Origin: Candidatus Uhrbacteria bacterium RIFOXYB12_FULL_58_10
GTDB taxonomy: Bacteria > Patescibacteriota > Patescibacteriia > 2-12-FULL-57-11
Reading direction: 5' to 3'
Length of the DNA: 14,672 bases
NCBI GenBank assembly: GCA_943359495.1
Contig: CALRHY010000007.1
Span: 1 to 14,672, forward strand
The notes beneath the pieces are model-generated. The model did not search any database. It worked only from the letters and a program-made list of their open reading frames with translations, and was not told where the DNA came from. Both the position numbers and the translations under genes were made by a program. Positions 5,891-14,120 of this stretch are shown one piece after another. The stretch's first letter is position 1. Every line of letters starts with the position of its first letter.

Positions 5891-5930
5891 CTTCCCCAGG
5901 AACGCTGCAATGCGCTGAGGAAGAAAGAAA

Positions 5931-5959
5931 AGACTACCTAAAAATCCTCAACTTGTCAA
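5931..5959 (-). promoter_or_regulatory. Promoter of the receiver gene, abutting the helicase start
   Basis: Read on the minus strand: -35 TTGACA (5959-5954, full consensus), 17-nt spacer, -10 TAGTCT (5936-5931; T, A and final T conserved). The -35 box ends 2 nt before the helicase ATG at 5962, so RNA polymerase here would cover the helicase leader. I see no convincing plus-strand promoter in the 83-nt divergent gap. Confidence 0.65.
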
Positions 5960-5961
5960 CC

Positions 5962-8874
5962 ATGGAAACGACCGATCTCCTCAAAGGTTTAAATGCTGCC
6001 CAGCTCGCAGCGGTTACCCACCGCAGTGGGCCGCTTTTGATTGTGGCGGGAGCAGGGACAGGGAAGACAACAGTGATCACGCGGCGCATTGCTTGGTTGA
6101 TCGACCAAGGTTTGGCAAAACCCGACGAAATTTTGGCACTGACGTTTACCGACAAAGCCGCTGGTGAAATGGAAGAACGTGTCGATCGTTTGCTGCCGTA
6201 CGGTTACGTCGATCTTTGGATCCAAACCTTCCATGCGTTTGGTGAACGGATGTTGCGCACGCATGGCTTGGATATCGGTCTTTCCACCTCGTTCCGCGTC
6301 CTTTCGCGGACCGAACAATGGATGTTGTTGCGACGTCACTTTCAAGAGTTATCACTCAAGTATTACCGCCCACTCGGGAACCCAACGAAATTTTTGGATG
6401 CGCTGCTCGTCCACTTTTCGCGTGCCGAAGACGAGTTGGTCACACCCGCAGAATACGCGGACTATGTAAAAGCAAAGCAGTTGGCGAGTGACCATACGGA
6501 AATCCCGGCTGAAGAAATCGGACGGTTGCAAGAAATTGCTGATGCCTTTCATGTCTACAAACGCTTATTACGCGAAGACAGTGCACTTGACTTCAGTGAT
6601 TTAATTAATGAGACGTTGCGCCTCTTCCGCGAGCGACCGCAAATTCTTGCGACGTATCAGAAAAAATTTAAATTCATCTTAGTCGACGAGTTCCAAGATA
6701 CCAACTGGGCACAATACGAATTGGTGAAGCTGCTTGCTGGGACGGAGAAAAATATCACCGTTGTCGGTGACGACGACCAATCAGTCTACAAATTTCGCGG
6801 CGCATCCGTTTCGAACATCTTAGATTTTGAACGGGATTTTTCTGGCTGCACACGAGTCGTCCTGACCGAGAATTATCGGTCCAAACAAGAAATTCTTGAT
6901 TTCGCCTACGCTTTCATTCAACAAAACAATCCGGACCGTTTGGAGGCGCGACTTGAAGGGCTTTCGAAACGCCTGGTCAGCAGTCGTGGAACGGGTGGCA
7001 TCATTCGCCATCTCCATGGGAAGACCCTACAGGATGAGGCACGTCTCGTCGTCCAAACCATTCAACGCGCCAAAGAGCAGGATCAAGAACTCACTTGGAA
7101 TGACTTTGCAATTTTAGTCCGTGCCAATGACCACGCAGAACCATTTCTGACAGCACTGCGTATTGCCGGGATCCCGCATGAATTTTTAGCGTCGCGTGGT
7201 TTGTATCAAAAGCCACTCATTCTCGACATCCTTGCCTATCTTCGTCTCCTCGACAATTACCACGAGAGCAAGGCGGTGTACCGTCTTTTGTGTTCTCCTA
7301 TTGCCAATCTGGTTCCGGAACAGTTGATGCTCCTTACACAACACGCCAGTCGAAAATCGTTGTCGCTTTTTGAAACGATTCGTCTCGCTGCAACGATCCC
7401 AGGCGTTACCGAAGAAACCGTAGCAATCACCACCGTTCTTATAGGCTGGATCGAAAAACACACTGCCCTCGTCAGAGCCAAACCAGCACAACTGGTTATT
7501 TTGGCGTTCTTGAACGAGACAGGCTATCTCCGTGCTATCGCCAAAAAGGAAGAAGGTGTCGTACGCGAAGACATGCGGATTTTGAACGCGTTCTGGCGTG
7601 TCGTTGATGCATTCGCGCATGAGGAACCAGAACCGACGGTGCGTCACTTTTTGGAGCGCGTAGATTGCGAGCTTGAAGCAGGGGAGACTGGCGCTTTGCC
7701 CGTCGATCCAGAATCCGGGCCAGAAATGGTTCGCATCATGACCATGCATGCGGCGAAAGGTCTTGAATACGCACACGTTTTTTTAGTCAACCTTGTTGAT
7801 AAACGATTTCCGACTATTGAACGAAAAGATCCGATCCCATTGCCGGACGCATTCATCAAAGAACAGTTGCCTGGTGGTGATGCGCATCTCGAAGAAGAGC
7901 GACGACTTTTTTATGTTGGCTGCACGCGAGCAAAGGACGCACTCTATTGTACGAGCGGCGAGGAATATGGCGGTACGCGGAAAAAGAAGTTGAGCCGTTT
8001 TTTAACGGAATCGAAGATCGCTTTGGCGCCGCCACAACAAACAGATCTGATCATGGAGATTGAACGTGATCCAAAAAATCCGTCACCGCTCGCCATTCCG
8101 GAGCGAATGAGTTTTTCGCAATTTGAAGCATTTGAAAAATGTCCGTTGCAATACAAGTTTGAGCACCTGTATCGCATCCCGAAAGAGGGGAATGCAAATA
8201 AAAGTTTCGGACAGAGCATGCACAGCACACTCCAGGAAATGCTCCTACGCTATCAAGCGCGGCAAGCAAGCGGGCAGCCAACGCTTTTTAGCACTGCCGA
8301 ACCAGGAAACCCGAAGACAGTCGGCGAACTGGTCAGCGCTGAAGAAGTGATGGAAATCTACAAAGAAAAGTGGATTGATGATTGGTATGATTCGAATACC
8401 GCGCAACAGGAACGTTTTGCAAAAGGGCGAGAAGCATTGCTCCTCTACCACGCGAAAATCAAAGACCGCGTCTTGACCATTCACGGACTCGAAGAAGGCT
8501 TCTCACTCAAACTCGCCGACGTCACCATTCGCGGCAGAATTGACCGTATTGATTTTCTTCCTGAAGGCGGTGTCGAAATTATCGACTACAAATCCGGTCG
8601 CGCAAAAGAAGATCCGGACAAGGCGCAGTTGCTGATCTACCAGATTGCCGCGTTGCGCGTCTTGGGACTTGAGCCAAAAAAATTGACGTTCGTCTACCTT
8701 GAAGCGGGCACCGAAGTTTCTTTTCTTGGGACTCCCGAAGAGTTGGTTGCGCTTGAAGAGCACCTATGCACTGTTGCCCAAAAAATCCGTGTGAGCACGT
8801 TTGGACCAACGCCAGCGAAAGACGTTTGCCGCTTTTGTGACTTCCGTGATATCTGTGAAAGCGCGGTACGCTAG
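5962..8874 (+). CDS. UvrD-type superfamily 1 helicase fused to Fe-S PD-(D/E)XK nuclease (AdnB/RecB-like)
   Basis: The 970-residue ATP-dependent DNA helicase-nuclease is expected to act in double-strand-break processing or repair. Helicase motifs: Q motif LNAAQLAAVTH (9-19), P-loop GAGTGKT with K35, motif II DEFQD (242-246), motif III VGDDDQSVYKFRGA from 268, motif IV ENYRS, motif V TMHAAKGLEY (594-603), motif VI RRLFYVGCTRAKD with R656. The C-terminal nuclease (about 714-970) has FSQFEAFEKCP with C727, H754, GRIDRID with D861/D864, DYKSG with D875 and K877, and Q889-x3-Y893. It then ends C956-x2-C959-x5-C965. C727 plus these three cysteines match the 4Fe-4S staple of AddB-type nucleases. The domain order matches the AdnA/AdnB subunits of actinobacteria, by memory. 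The start is ATG 5962; an upstream frame from 5740 is rejected because it overlaps the receiver gene and adds no family sequence. Confidence 0.9.
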   Translation: METTDLLKGLNAAQLAAVTHRSGPLLIVAGAGTGKTTVITRRIAWLIDQGLAKPDEILALTFTDKAAGEMEERVDRLLPYGYVDLWIQTFHAFGERMLRTHGLDIGLSTSFRVLSRTEQWMLLRRHFQELSLKYYRPLGNPTKFLDALLVHFSRAEDELVTPAEYADYVKAKQLASDHTEIPAEEIGRLQEIADAFHVYKRLLREDSALDFSDLINETLRLFRERPQILATYQKKFKFILVDEFQDTNWAQYELVKLLAGTEKNITVVGDDDQSVYKFRGASVSNILDFERDFSGCTRVVLTENYRSKQEILDFAYAFIQQNNPDRLEARLEGLSKRLVSSRGTGGIIRHLHGKTLQDEARLVVQTIQRAKEQDQELTWNDFAILVRANDHAEPFLTALRIAGIPHEFLASRGLYQKPLILDILAYLRLLDNYHESKAVYRLLCSPIANLVPEQLMLLTQHASRKSLSLFETIRLAATIPGVTEETVAITTVLIGWIEKHTALVRAKPAQLVILAFLNETGYLRAIAKKEEGVVREDMRILNAFWRVVDAFAHEEPEPTVRHFLERVDCELEAGETGALPVDPESGPEMVRIMTMHAAKGLEYAHVFLVNLVDKRFPTIERKDPIPLPDAFIKEQLPGGDAHLEEERRLFYVGCTRAKDALYCTSGEEYGGTRKKKLSRFLTESKIALAPPQQTDLIMEIERDPKNPSPLAIPERMSFSQFEAFEKCPLQYKFEHLYRIPKEGNANKSFGQSMHSTLQEMLLRYQARQASGQPTLFSTAEPGNPKTVGELVSAEEVMEIYKEKWIDDWYDSNTAQQERFAKGREALLLYHAKIKDRVLTIHGLEEGFSLKLADVTIRGRIDRIDFLPEGGVEIIDYKSGRAKEDPDKAQLLIYQIAALRVLGLEPKKLTFVYLEAGTEVSFLGTPEELVALEEHLCTVAQKIRVSTFGPTPAKDVCRFCDFRDICESAVR

Positions 8875-8877
8875 AGA

Positions 8878-8905
8878 GCGAAACTCGAAACGCGTCATGC
8901 GAAAC
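8878..8905 (-). repeat. 28-bp array of four 7-mers (GTTTYGC family), copy B, inverted
   Basis: The 35-nt gap between the helicase gene and the next gene holds GCGAAAC at 8878, TCGAAAC at 8885, GCGTCAT at 8892 and GCGAAAC at 8899. On the minus strand this reads GTTTCGC, ATGACGC, GTTTCGA, GTTTCGC and aligns with the repeat at 2909-2936 at 22 of 28 positions. The divergent unit is second in both copies when read in that sense. It starts 3 nt after the TAG stop and ends 4 nt before the next ATG. Confidence 0.6.
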
Positions 8906-8909
8906 AGGT

Positions 8910-9239
8910 ATGCAGCAAATTGGTGATCTTCTCAAGCGTTTGCAGAAACCAGGGATGGGGACTGCGATTTCGCGTGCCATAGTGATTGCCGAAGCCAATC
9001 ACTGGATCGCTGGACGGAGTGCGCTCCTGTCGTCACGGGCTCGTGCAAGGGCAATTATTGGTACGGGCTTGACCATCCAATGTACGGCCGGCGTAGTTGC
9101 CTCAGAAATCCGCTTGCTTGGCCCAGCATTGCTCGCGCATCTTGGGAACGCGATGCCTGGTTTTCCTCTCCGAACCTTGAATTGTTTCGTCAAAAGCGGT
9201 AGTCTGACTGATGATACGGATATCCCTGAAGAGACGTAA
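8910..9239 (+). CDS. DUF721/DciA-like small protein
   Basis: The 109-residue protein resembles the DUF721 family: an N-terminal helix (IGDLLKRLQKPGMG), a conserved Trp in ANHWIAGRSALLSSRARA, a strand GLTIQCTAGVVASEIRLLG like the hydrophobic strand plus helix of the family, and a final TLNCFV strand. DUF721 includes DciA, the ancestral loader partner of the replicative helicase DnaB. Here the match is by pattern only and the protein is divergent. ATG 8910 follows the heptamer repeat by 4 nt; the only Shine-Dalgarno-like bases (AGG) are 1 nt from the start, too close. It is located between a DNA repair helicase gene and the mre genes and stops directly against the next start (TAA then ATG at 9240). 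Confidence 0.55.
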   Translation: MQQIGDLLKRLQKPGMGTAISRAIVIAEANHWIAGRSALLSSRARARAIIGTGLTIQCTAGVVASEIRLLGPALLAHLGNAMPGFPLRTLNCFVKSGSLTDDTDIPEET

Positions 9240-9686
9240 ATGACTGCCTTTGATGGCTTTTTTATGACCTTACGGCACTATCTTTTTCTGATGCTTTTTG
9301 GGACGACTGTTGCAGTGATCACTATTTTTCTTTTGCTGCGCGGGGTCAATCCGTTGCAAACCGGGACTTTTGCGCCAACGGCATTGCTGTTTAGTATCGG
9401 TTTGGCGATTTCTGGGATGTGTACGGTGCTCGGGCTGTTGATCCGCATTCGGCTCAGCGGATCACGACGCTTGATGAGCCAGCATGTCCGCATTTCGTTT
9501 CGTCAAAGCATCTTCGTTGCTTGTCTTGTGGTTCTCGCCCTCCTCTTATCGCACCTCCGGCTGTTTGCTTGGTGGAATATCCTTTTGGCAGTTTGTGCGC
9601 TTGGTATTGCTGAATACTTCTTTTTAGCGAGCGCTGCGGAAAACATGTCGCAACAAGAGGAAGCAGCTCTTGACCCTAGCCGTTAA
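9240..9686 (+). CDS. Four-helix membrane protein of unknown function
   Basis: I do not recognise a named family. The 148-residue product has four predicted membrane segments: about 14-34, 45-68, 90-107 and 109-130. A basic loop between helices 2 and 3 (RIRLSGSRRL, residues 69-78) suggests that loop is cytoplasmic. The tract VRISFRQSIF, then helix 3, then a short turn with FAWWN, then a final helix ending AEYFF, is the most distinctive part and would be the best search query. The start ATG is the base after the preceding TAA, and the stop overlaps the upstream candidate start of mreB (TAATG at 9684-9688), so it is probably translated in a coupled chain. Position beside mreB hints at an envelope role, which is inference only. 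A start at ATG 9264 is possible. Confidence 0.7.
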   Translation: MTAFDGFFMTLRHYLFLMLFGTTVAVITIFLLLRGVNPLQTGTFAPTALLFSIGLAISGMCTVLGLLIRIRLSGSRRLMSQHVRISFRQSIFVACLVVLALLLSHLRLFAWWNILLAVCALGIAEYFFLASAAENMSQQEEAALDPSR

Positions 9687-9703
9687 TGACACCGCCCTGG
9701 AGT

Positions 9704-10762
9704 ATGTTTACCAATTTTTTCAAAAAGTTTTCCAAAGATTTGGGTATCGACCTCGGAACGGCGAATACGTTGATTTTTGTCAAAGATAAAGGGATCGTCA
9801 TCAACGAACCGACGGTCGTCGCCTTGAATACCAGAACAGGACAGATTCTTGCAGTCGGCCGCGAGGCAAAAGAAATGGTTGGTAAGACGCCGGGCCATAT
9901 CACGACCGTCCGCCCCCTGCTGAAGGGGGTGATTTCTGATTTTGAAGTGACTGAAAAACTTCTGAAATATTTCGTTGAGCGCGTCCACACCGGACAGTCA
10001 CTCTTTGTTCCACATCCGCGCGTGGTGATCGGCGTTCCACTCGAAACGACCGAAGTGGAGCGCAAGGCAGTCGAAGACGCGGCGAAATCCGCAGGAGTGC
10101 GCGAAGTCTACCTGGTTGAAGAACCGATCGCCGCAGCAATCGGCGCACGTCTACCTATCGAAGATGCGATTGGTAACATGGTGGTAGATATCGGTGGTGG
10201 CACGACAGAGATTGCCGTCATCTCGCTTGGCGGCGTCGTTACGTGGAAATCGTTAACGGTGGCCGGTGACGAATTGAACAAGAATATTGTGCAGTACGCG
10301 CGCGATACCTTTAACATCCTTCTTGGTGAACGGAATGCAGAGAATATAAAAATGCGCATCGGTTCGGCAGATGTGTTGGATGAACCGTTGCAAATCGAAA
10401 TGCGCGGCCGCGATCTTATCACTGGTCTGCCAAAAGAGATTTTGGTGACGGATAGTCAAATTCGTGAGGCGCTCGCTCGTTCGATCAAAACGATTATTGA
10501 AAACATCAAGGCTACGCTTGAACAAACGCCACCAGAATTGGTTGCTGATATTTACGAACGCGGCATCGTACTGACCGGAGGCGGTGCACTCCTACGTAAT
10601 CTGGATCGTGCCATCGCAAAGGCAACGGAAATCCCTGTTCGCGTTGCTGACGATCCGTTGATGTGTGTGGTGCGTGGGACAGGAGTGTTGTTGGAAAATC
10701 TTGCACTTCTCCGTACGATCGCCATTCCAAGCGCAACCGACGGCGACGGTATACGCTTTTAG
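9704..10762 (+). CDS. mreB: Rod shape-determining protein MreB
   Basis: MreB is the bacterial actin that forms membrane-bound filaments guiding lateral cell-wall synthesis. From ATG 9704 it is 352 residues, family length. Motifs of the actin fold: phosphate 1 DLGTANT at 16-22, phosphate 2 DIGGGTTE beginning D162, and the adenosine loop TGGGA at 291-295. Also visible are the membrane-targeting N-terminus MFTNFFKKF, VIGVPLETTEVERKA, and VEEPIAAAIGA. ATG 9686, which overlaps the previous stop, would add MTPPWS. I prefer 9704 because known MreB proteins begin with the amphipathic helix a few residues before the phosphate-1 loop, but coupling favours 9686 and both remain possible. Neighbours mreC, mreD and mrdA confirm the call. 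Confidence 0.97.
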   Translation: MFTNFFKKFSKDLGIDLGTANTLIFVKDKGIVINEPTVVALNTRTGQILAVGREAKEMVGKTPGHITTVRPLLKGVISDFEVTEKLLKYFVERVHTGQSLFVPHPRVVIGVPLETTEVERKAVEDAAKSAGVREVYLVEEPIAAAIGARLPIEDAIGNMVVDIGGGTTEIAVISLGGVVTWKSLTVAGDELNKNIVQYARDTFNILLGERNAENIKMRIGSADVLDEPLQIEMRGRDLITGLPKEILVTDSQIREALARSIKTIIENIKATLEQTPPELVADIYERGIVLTGGGALLRNLDRAIAKATEIPVRVADDPLMCVVRGTGVLLENLALLRTIAIPSATDGDGIRF

Positions 10763-10804
10763 TCATCGACGTCGTTTTCTTTTCCTGTCGCTTCGTTTTT
10801 TCTT

Positions 10805-11608
10805 GTGCATCTTTCGCGTTTTTGGAAAATTTTTGCAACGATTGCAGGCATTTTCCTTCTGCTCCTGCTTTTTCGCGGCGTCCTTGGAGCGGGGTCTGGC
10901 GCATTGGGTGGGAACCTGCTTGGTTTTCGTGGGAGCGCACTTTGGCGCGCTGGCACCTCGTTGCACCACCTGTTTGCCCCGGACCCAACTGATCCAACGA
11001 TAAAAATTGAAGAGTTGCAAAAAGAACGCGATATCTTGATTGTAGAAAATGCAAAATTGCGTGATGCTGCGCACGAGGTAGAAAATTTTGCGGCCCTTCT
11101 ACAGTTTCAAAAGCGTGGTACCACACCGCTTGTGGTGGCACAGGTGATTGCCGGTAGCACCGATCCGGATGTACATACCATAGATATAGATCGTGGTGCA
11201 GCCGATGGGGTGACGGAAGGCGATGCTGTTGTTGCGAATGATGGAATCGTTGTAGGAAAAGTAACCAAAGTACGGGCCCACACCGCGATTGTCGAACTCC
11301 TTACCGACGCACAAAGTCGCTTTGCTGCAGCCTTACTCGGTGCTGACGCGATGACTGTGCACGGTTATACCGAAGGCGGACACGGAACAGGCATGGTCAT
11401 GCGCCTGATTCCCCAGCAAATTAAGGTGATTGCCGGCGATGTGGTGATCACGTCTGGCCTTGAAGAAAATATCCCACGTGGCCTTGTGCTTGGCCGGGTC
11501 GAATCGGTACGCCAAGAGCCGAACGAACCGTTTCAAGACGCAGTTCTTTCGCCGCTCGCCAGCCTCGACACCTTAACGACCGTCGCTGTCCTGCACGTCG
11601 CTCGTTGA
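10805..11608 (+). CDS. mreC: Rod shape-determining protein MreC
   Basis: MreC is the bitopic elongasome protein that activates PBP2. The 267-residue product has a short cytoplasmic N-terminus, one membrane anchor (about 8-25, FWKIFATIAGIFLLLLLF), a coiled-coil segment (about 66-98, IEELQKERDILIVENAKLRD onward), and the extracytoplasmic beta domain with the family pattern AQVIAGSTDPDVHTIDIDRG, AADGVTEGDAVVANDGIVVG and VITSGLEENIPRGLVLGRV. The start is GTG 10805, the only in-frame start codon giving a full anchor. There is no Shine-Dalgarno in the pyrimidine-rich 42-nt gap after mreB. That gap is in the same frame as mreB, separated only by the TAG at 10760-10762. It ends 2 nt before mreD. Confidence 0.92.
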   Translation: MHLSRFWKIFATIAGIFLLLLLFRGVLGAGSGALGGNLLGFRGSALWRAGTSLHHLFAPDPTDPTIKIEELQKERDILIVENAKLRDAAHEVENFAALLQFQKRGTTPLVVAQVIAGSTDPDVHTIDIDRGAADGVTEGDAVVANDGIVVGKVTKVRAHTAIVELLTDAQSRFAAALLGADAMTVHGYTEGGHGTGMVMRLIPQQIKVIAGDVVITSGLEENIPRGLVLGRVESVRQEPNEPFQDAVLSPLASLDTLTTVAVLHVAR

Positions 11609-11610
11609 GT

Positions 11611-12147
11611 ATGTTTTTTCGCACATTGTGCATTACGATTTTTCTGGCAGCGATTGGGGTGTTTGAACACACCTTTTTTGCCGCGCTCACCGGCGGGATC
11701 TGGCCCGCAGACATACTCCTTGCCGTGGTAGTGACGCGTATGACCGCCATTCGCGGACGCGGTGTGTGGCCATGGGTTCTGGCCGCTGCTTTTTTTGAAG
11801 AAATTTTTTCGCACCAGCTCTTTGGTGTCGCGTTACTGGGGACGCTGATCGGTCTAACCGTGACGCGGACCGCCAGTTACTCTTTGTTTTCGCACCACTC
11901 CTTTTTTGCCCGTGCAAGCTCTGCGGCACTGGGGATCATCAGCGCCATTTTTTCGACCGTTCTGCTTAGCTATCTGTTTGCGCTGGCTGCACGAACCAGC
12001 ACAGGATTTCATCCGCAAACGTTTTCTCAAGGACTGACATCGAGCATTGCAACAAGTATGTTTTCCCTCGTCATCTTGGCGCTGCTCTCTTTTGCAGAAC
12101 CAAAAATGCGCTGGATTTTTCGTAGCGGAATCACGCCTATCGTATGA
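11611..12147 (+). CDS. mreD: Rod shape-determining protein MreD-like membrane protein
   Basis: This is a 178-residue integral membrane protein with about five hydrophobic segments, starting MFFRTLCITIFLAAIGVFEH. MreD is a small, poorly conserved multi-spanning member of the elongasome with little fixed sequence. The call rests on size, hydrophobicity, and position between mreC and mrdA. The motif FAALTGGIWPADILLAVVV near the second helix fits the family's Pro/Asp-containing helix that faces PBP2, though weakly. ATG 11611 lies 2 nt after the mreC stop; a TTG at 11605 overlapping that stop is less likely. The stop overlaps the mrdA start (ATGA at 12144-12147), a sign of translational coupling. 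Confidence 0.8.
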   Translation: MFFRTLCITIFLAAIGVFEHTFFAALTGGIWPADILLAVVVTRMTAIRGRGVWPWVLAAAFFEEIFSHQLFGVALLGTLIGLTVTRTASYSLFSHHSFFARASSAALGIISAIFSTVLLSYLFALAARTSTGFHPQTFSQGLTSSIATSMFSLVILALLSFAEPKMRWIFRSGITPIV

Positions 12148-14120
12148 GTGACGAACCTCTTTTCCCCTCGCCGAGTGCCCGTTTTGGATCCACTCGCTAC
12201 GCCCCGGACGAAGGGACGTTTGTTCCGGATGCAGATTTTTCCGAAGAGGGGATGTATGTCGGGCTGACCGTACCACACAGCCGTTTTCTTTTTCTTTTCG
12301 CGACTTGTGCGTTGGTCTTTTTCCTTTTTACTGTTCGCGCATTTTCAGTGCAAGTGATTTCTGGCGCACGCTACCAATCACTTGCCGAAGGGAACCGCCT
12401 GCGCATTGTCCGTATTCCGGCAGCGCGCGGTATTCTGTTTGATCGGAATGGAACCCCACTGGTTGAAAACGCTGCAAGTTTCGGTGTTTCCTTGACTGCT
12501 GCAGATTTACCATCCGATCAAAAAGCGTTGGACCAGCTGCGTGACACCTTGGCTCGCTATGGTATTTCCGAGGAAGAATGGAATGCCACCCTTGCAGCGG
12601 CAAAGCGCACCCCCTTCGAAGCTGTGGCGATTGGTGATCGTCTTTCGTATGAGCAGGCAGTCTCGCTCGAAGTCGCCGCTGTCCATTTTTCTGGATTGTC
12701 CGTTCATATCGCCACAGAACGGCATGTCCTTGATGGTGCGACAGAAGAAAGCATGGCCCACCTCATCGGCTACATCGGCCGCATTTCTCCGAATGAATTT
12801 GTCGAAAGAAAGAACGGAGACTATTCGCAGAATGATCGCATCGGCAAAACAGGACTGGAACAATCGCTGGAAACGCAGCTTCGCGGTACGCGCGGCTATC
12901 GTCAAATCGAAGTGGACGCCGTCGGTCGGGAACGACGGATCATTGCCGCCGGAGATCCGGTCAACGGCGCCAACGTGCGTCTCAGTATTGATGCGGATGC
13001 ACAGCAATTTTTGGAGGAAAAAATGAAAACCGCACTCCAACTGGGCGGTGCGCGGCGTGGCGCGGCCATTGCCATGGATCCACGCAATGGAGAAATCATC
13101 GCACTGATTAGTTTGCCAGGCTATGACCCGAATCTTTTTTCTGGCGGGATCTCGAGCAGTACCTACGCCGAGATTAATGCAAATCCAGACCACCCATTGT
13201 TTCCGCGCGCCATTGCCGGACAGTATCCGTCGGGCTCCACCTTTAAGCCAGTGGTTGCTGTCGCGGCGCTCGCGGAAAAAATCATTACGCCGCAGACGAC
13301 CGTCCTCTCGACCGGTGGGTTATGGTTCCAACGCGCCTGGTTCTTCCCAGATTGGAAAGCCGGTGGGCATGGGATCACTGATGTCTATAAAGCAATTGCT
13401 GAATCGGTGAATACGTTTTTCTACATGATCGGTGGCGGTACAGAGCAGTTTCCCGGGCTCGGGCCGGATCGTTTGGCACTCTATGCAAGACGGTTTGGTT
13501 TTGGTTCGCCTGTAGGTATTCCTTTGCTTGGTGAAGCGAGCGGTTTAGTCCCAACGCCAGCCTGGAAGCAAGAGGTGCGAAAGGAACAATGGTTTATTGG
13601 CGACACCTATCATTTTGCCATTGGCCAAGGAGATTTATTGGTGACACCGCTGCAAGTTGCAGCCATGACCGTAGAAATCGCGAACGGTGGACTGTTGTGG
13701 CAGCCGCGCCTTGTCCACACGATTTCGCAAAATGGTGGGGCGGATTGGATTGCGGCAACCAGTACGCTTCTTACCGATAATACAGATCTCGGAAAAGAGA
13801 TTGCTGTGGTGCAAGACGCCATGCGCGCCACGATTACGAGAGGGAGCGCTCGATCGATGCAAAGTGTTCCGGTATCAGTCGCAGGAAAAACAGGAACGGC
13901 ACAAACTAGTGCAGACAAAAAAACGCACGCGTGGTTTACTGGATATGCACCTGCCGATGATCCGCAAATCGTTGTCACCATTCTTGTTGAGGAAGGTGGC
14001 GAAGGATCGAGTGTGGCAGTACCTGCTGCGCGCGAGTTTTTGACCTGGTATTTCAGTCGTACGAAAACACAGACAACAACAACGCCCGCCGCCAACTTTT
14101 CCACAAGCACAAATCCTTGA
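12144..14120 (+). CDS. mrdA: Penicillin-binding protein 2 (elongasome peptidoglycan transpeptidase)
   Basis: This class B PBP cross-links peptidoglycan during side-wall growth, working with RodA and MreCD. The 658-residue product is slightly longer than E. coli PBP2. Order: 45-residue cytoplasmic tail, membrane anchor (about 48-70), PBP dimer/pedestal domain (PAARGILFDRNGTPLVENAA, later GKTGLEQSLETQLRG), then the transpeptidase domain. The active-site motifs are S365-T-F-K368, S421-V-N423 and K582-T-G-T585. All three are intact, so the enzyme should be catalytically active and beta-lactam-binding. The C-terminus is a Thr-rich tail (TQTTTTPAANFSTSTNP). No rodA is in the window. It starts within the mreD stop and is the last gene of the run; a promoter and a terminator follow immediately. 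Confidence 0.95.
   Translation: MSDEPLFPSPSARFGSTRYAPDEGTFVPDADFSEEGMYVGLTVPHSRFLFLFATCALVFFLFTVRAFSVQVISGARYQSLAEGNRLRIVRIPAARGILFDRNGTPLVENAASFGVSLTAADLPSDQKALDQLRDTLARYGISEEEWNATLAAAKRTPFEAVAIGDRLSYEQAVSLEVAAVHFSGLSVHIATERHVLDGATEESMAHLIGYIGRISPNEFVERKNGDYSQNDRIGKTGLEQSLETQLRGTRGYRQIEVDAVGRERRIIAAGDPVNGANVRLSIDADAQQFLEEKMKTALQLGGARRGAAIAMDPRNGEIIALISLPGYDPNLFSGGISSSTYAEINANPDHPLFPRAIAGQYPSGSTFKPVVAVAALAEKIITPQTTVLSTGGLWFQRAWFFPDWKAGGHGITDVYKAIAESVNTFFYMIGGGTEQFPGLGPDRLALYARRFGFGSPVGIPLLGEASGLVPTPAWKQEVRKEQWFIGDTYHFAIGQGDLLVTPLQVAAMTVEIANGGLLWQPRLVHTISQNGGADWIAATSTLLTDNTDLGKEIAVVQDAMRATITRGSARSMQSVPVSVAGKTGTAQTSADKKTHAWFTGYAPADDPQIVVTILVEEGGEGSSVAVPAAREFLTWYFSRTKTQTTTTPAANFSTSTNP

Noticed and set aside
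5740..5961. 74-codon extension of the helicase gene
   Set aside because: It lies antisense to the receiver gene and upstream of the Q motif; SF1 helicases start close to LNAAQ.
9686..9703. mreB start at ATG 9686
   Set aside because: Not excluded, but the six extra residues (MTPPWS) precede the usual MreB N-terminal amphipathic helix, so ATG 9704 is preferred.
12507..13193. Long minus-strand open frame inside mrdA (228 codons), and similar ones at 1459-2046 and 7186-7776
   Set aside because: They mirror strongly coding plus-strand genes, have no recognisable motifs, and arise from codon bias on the other strand.
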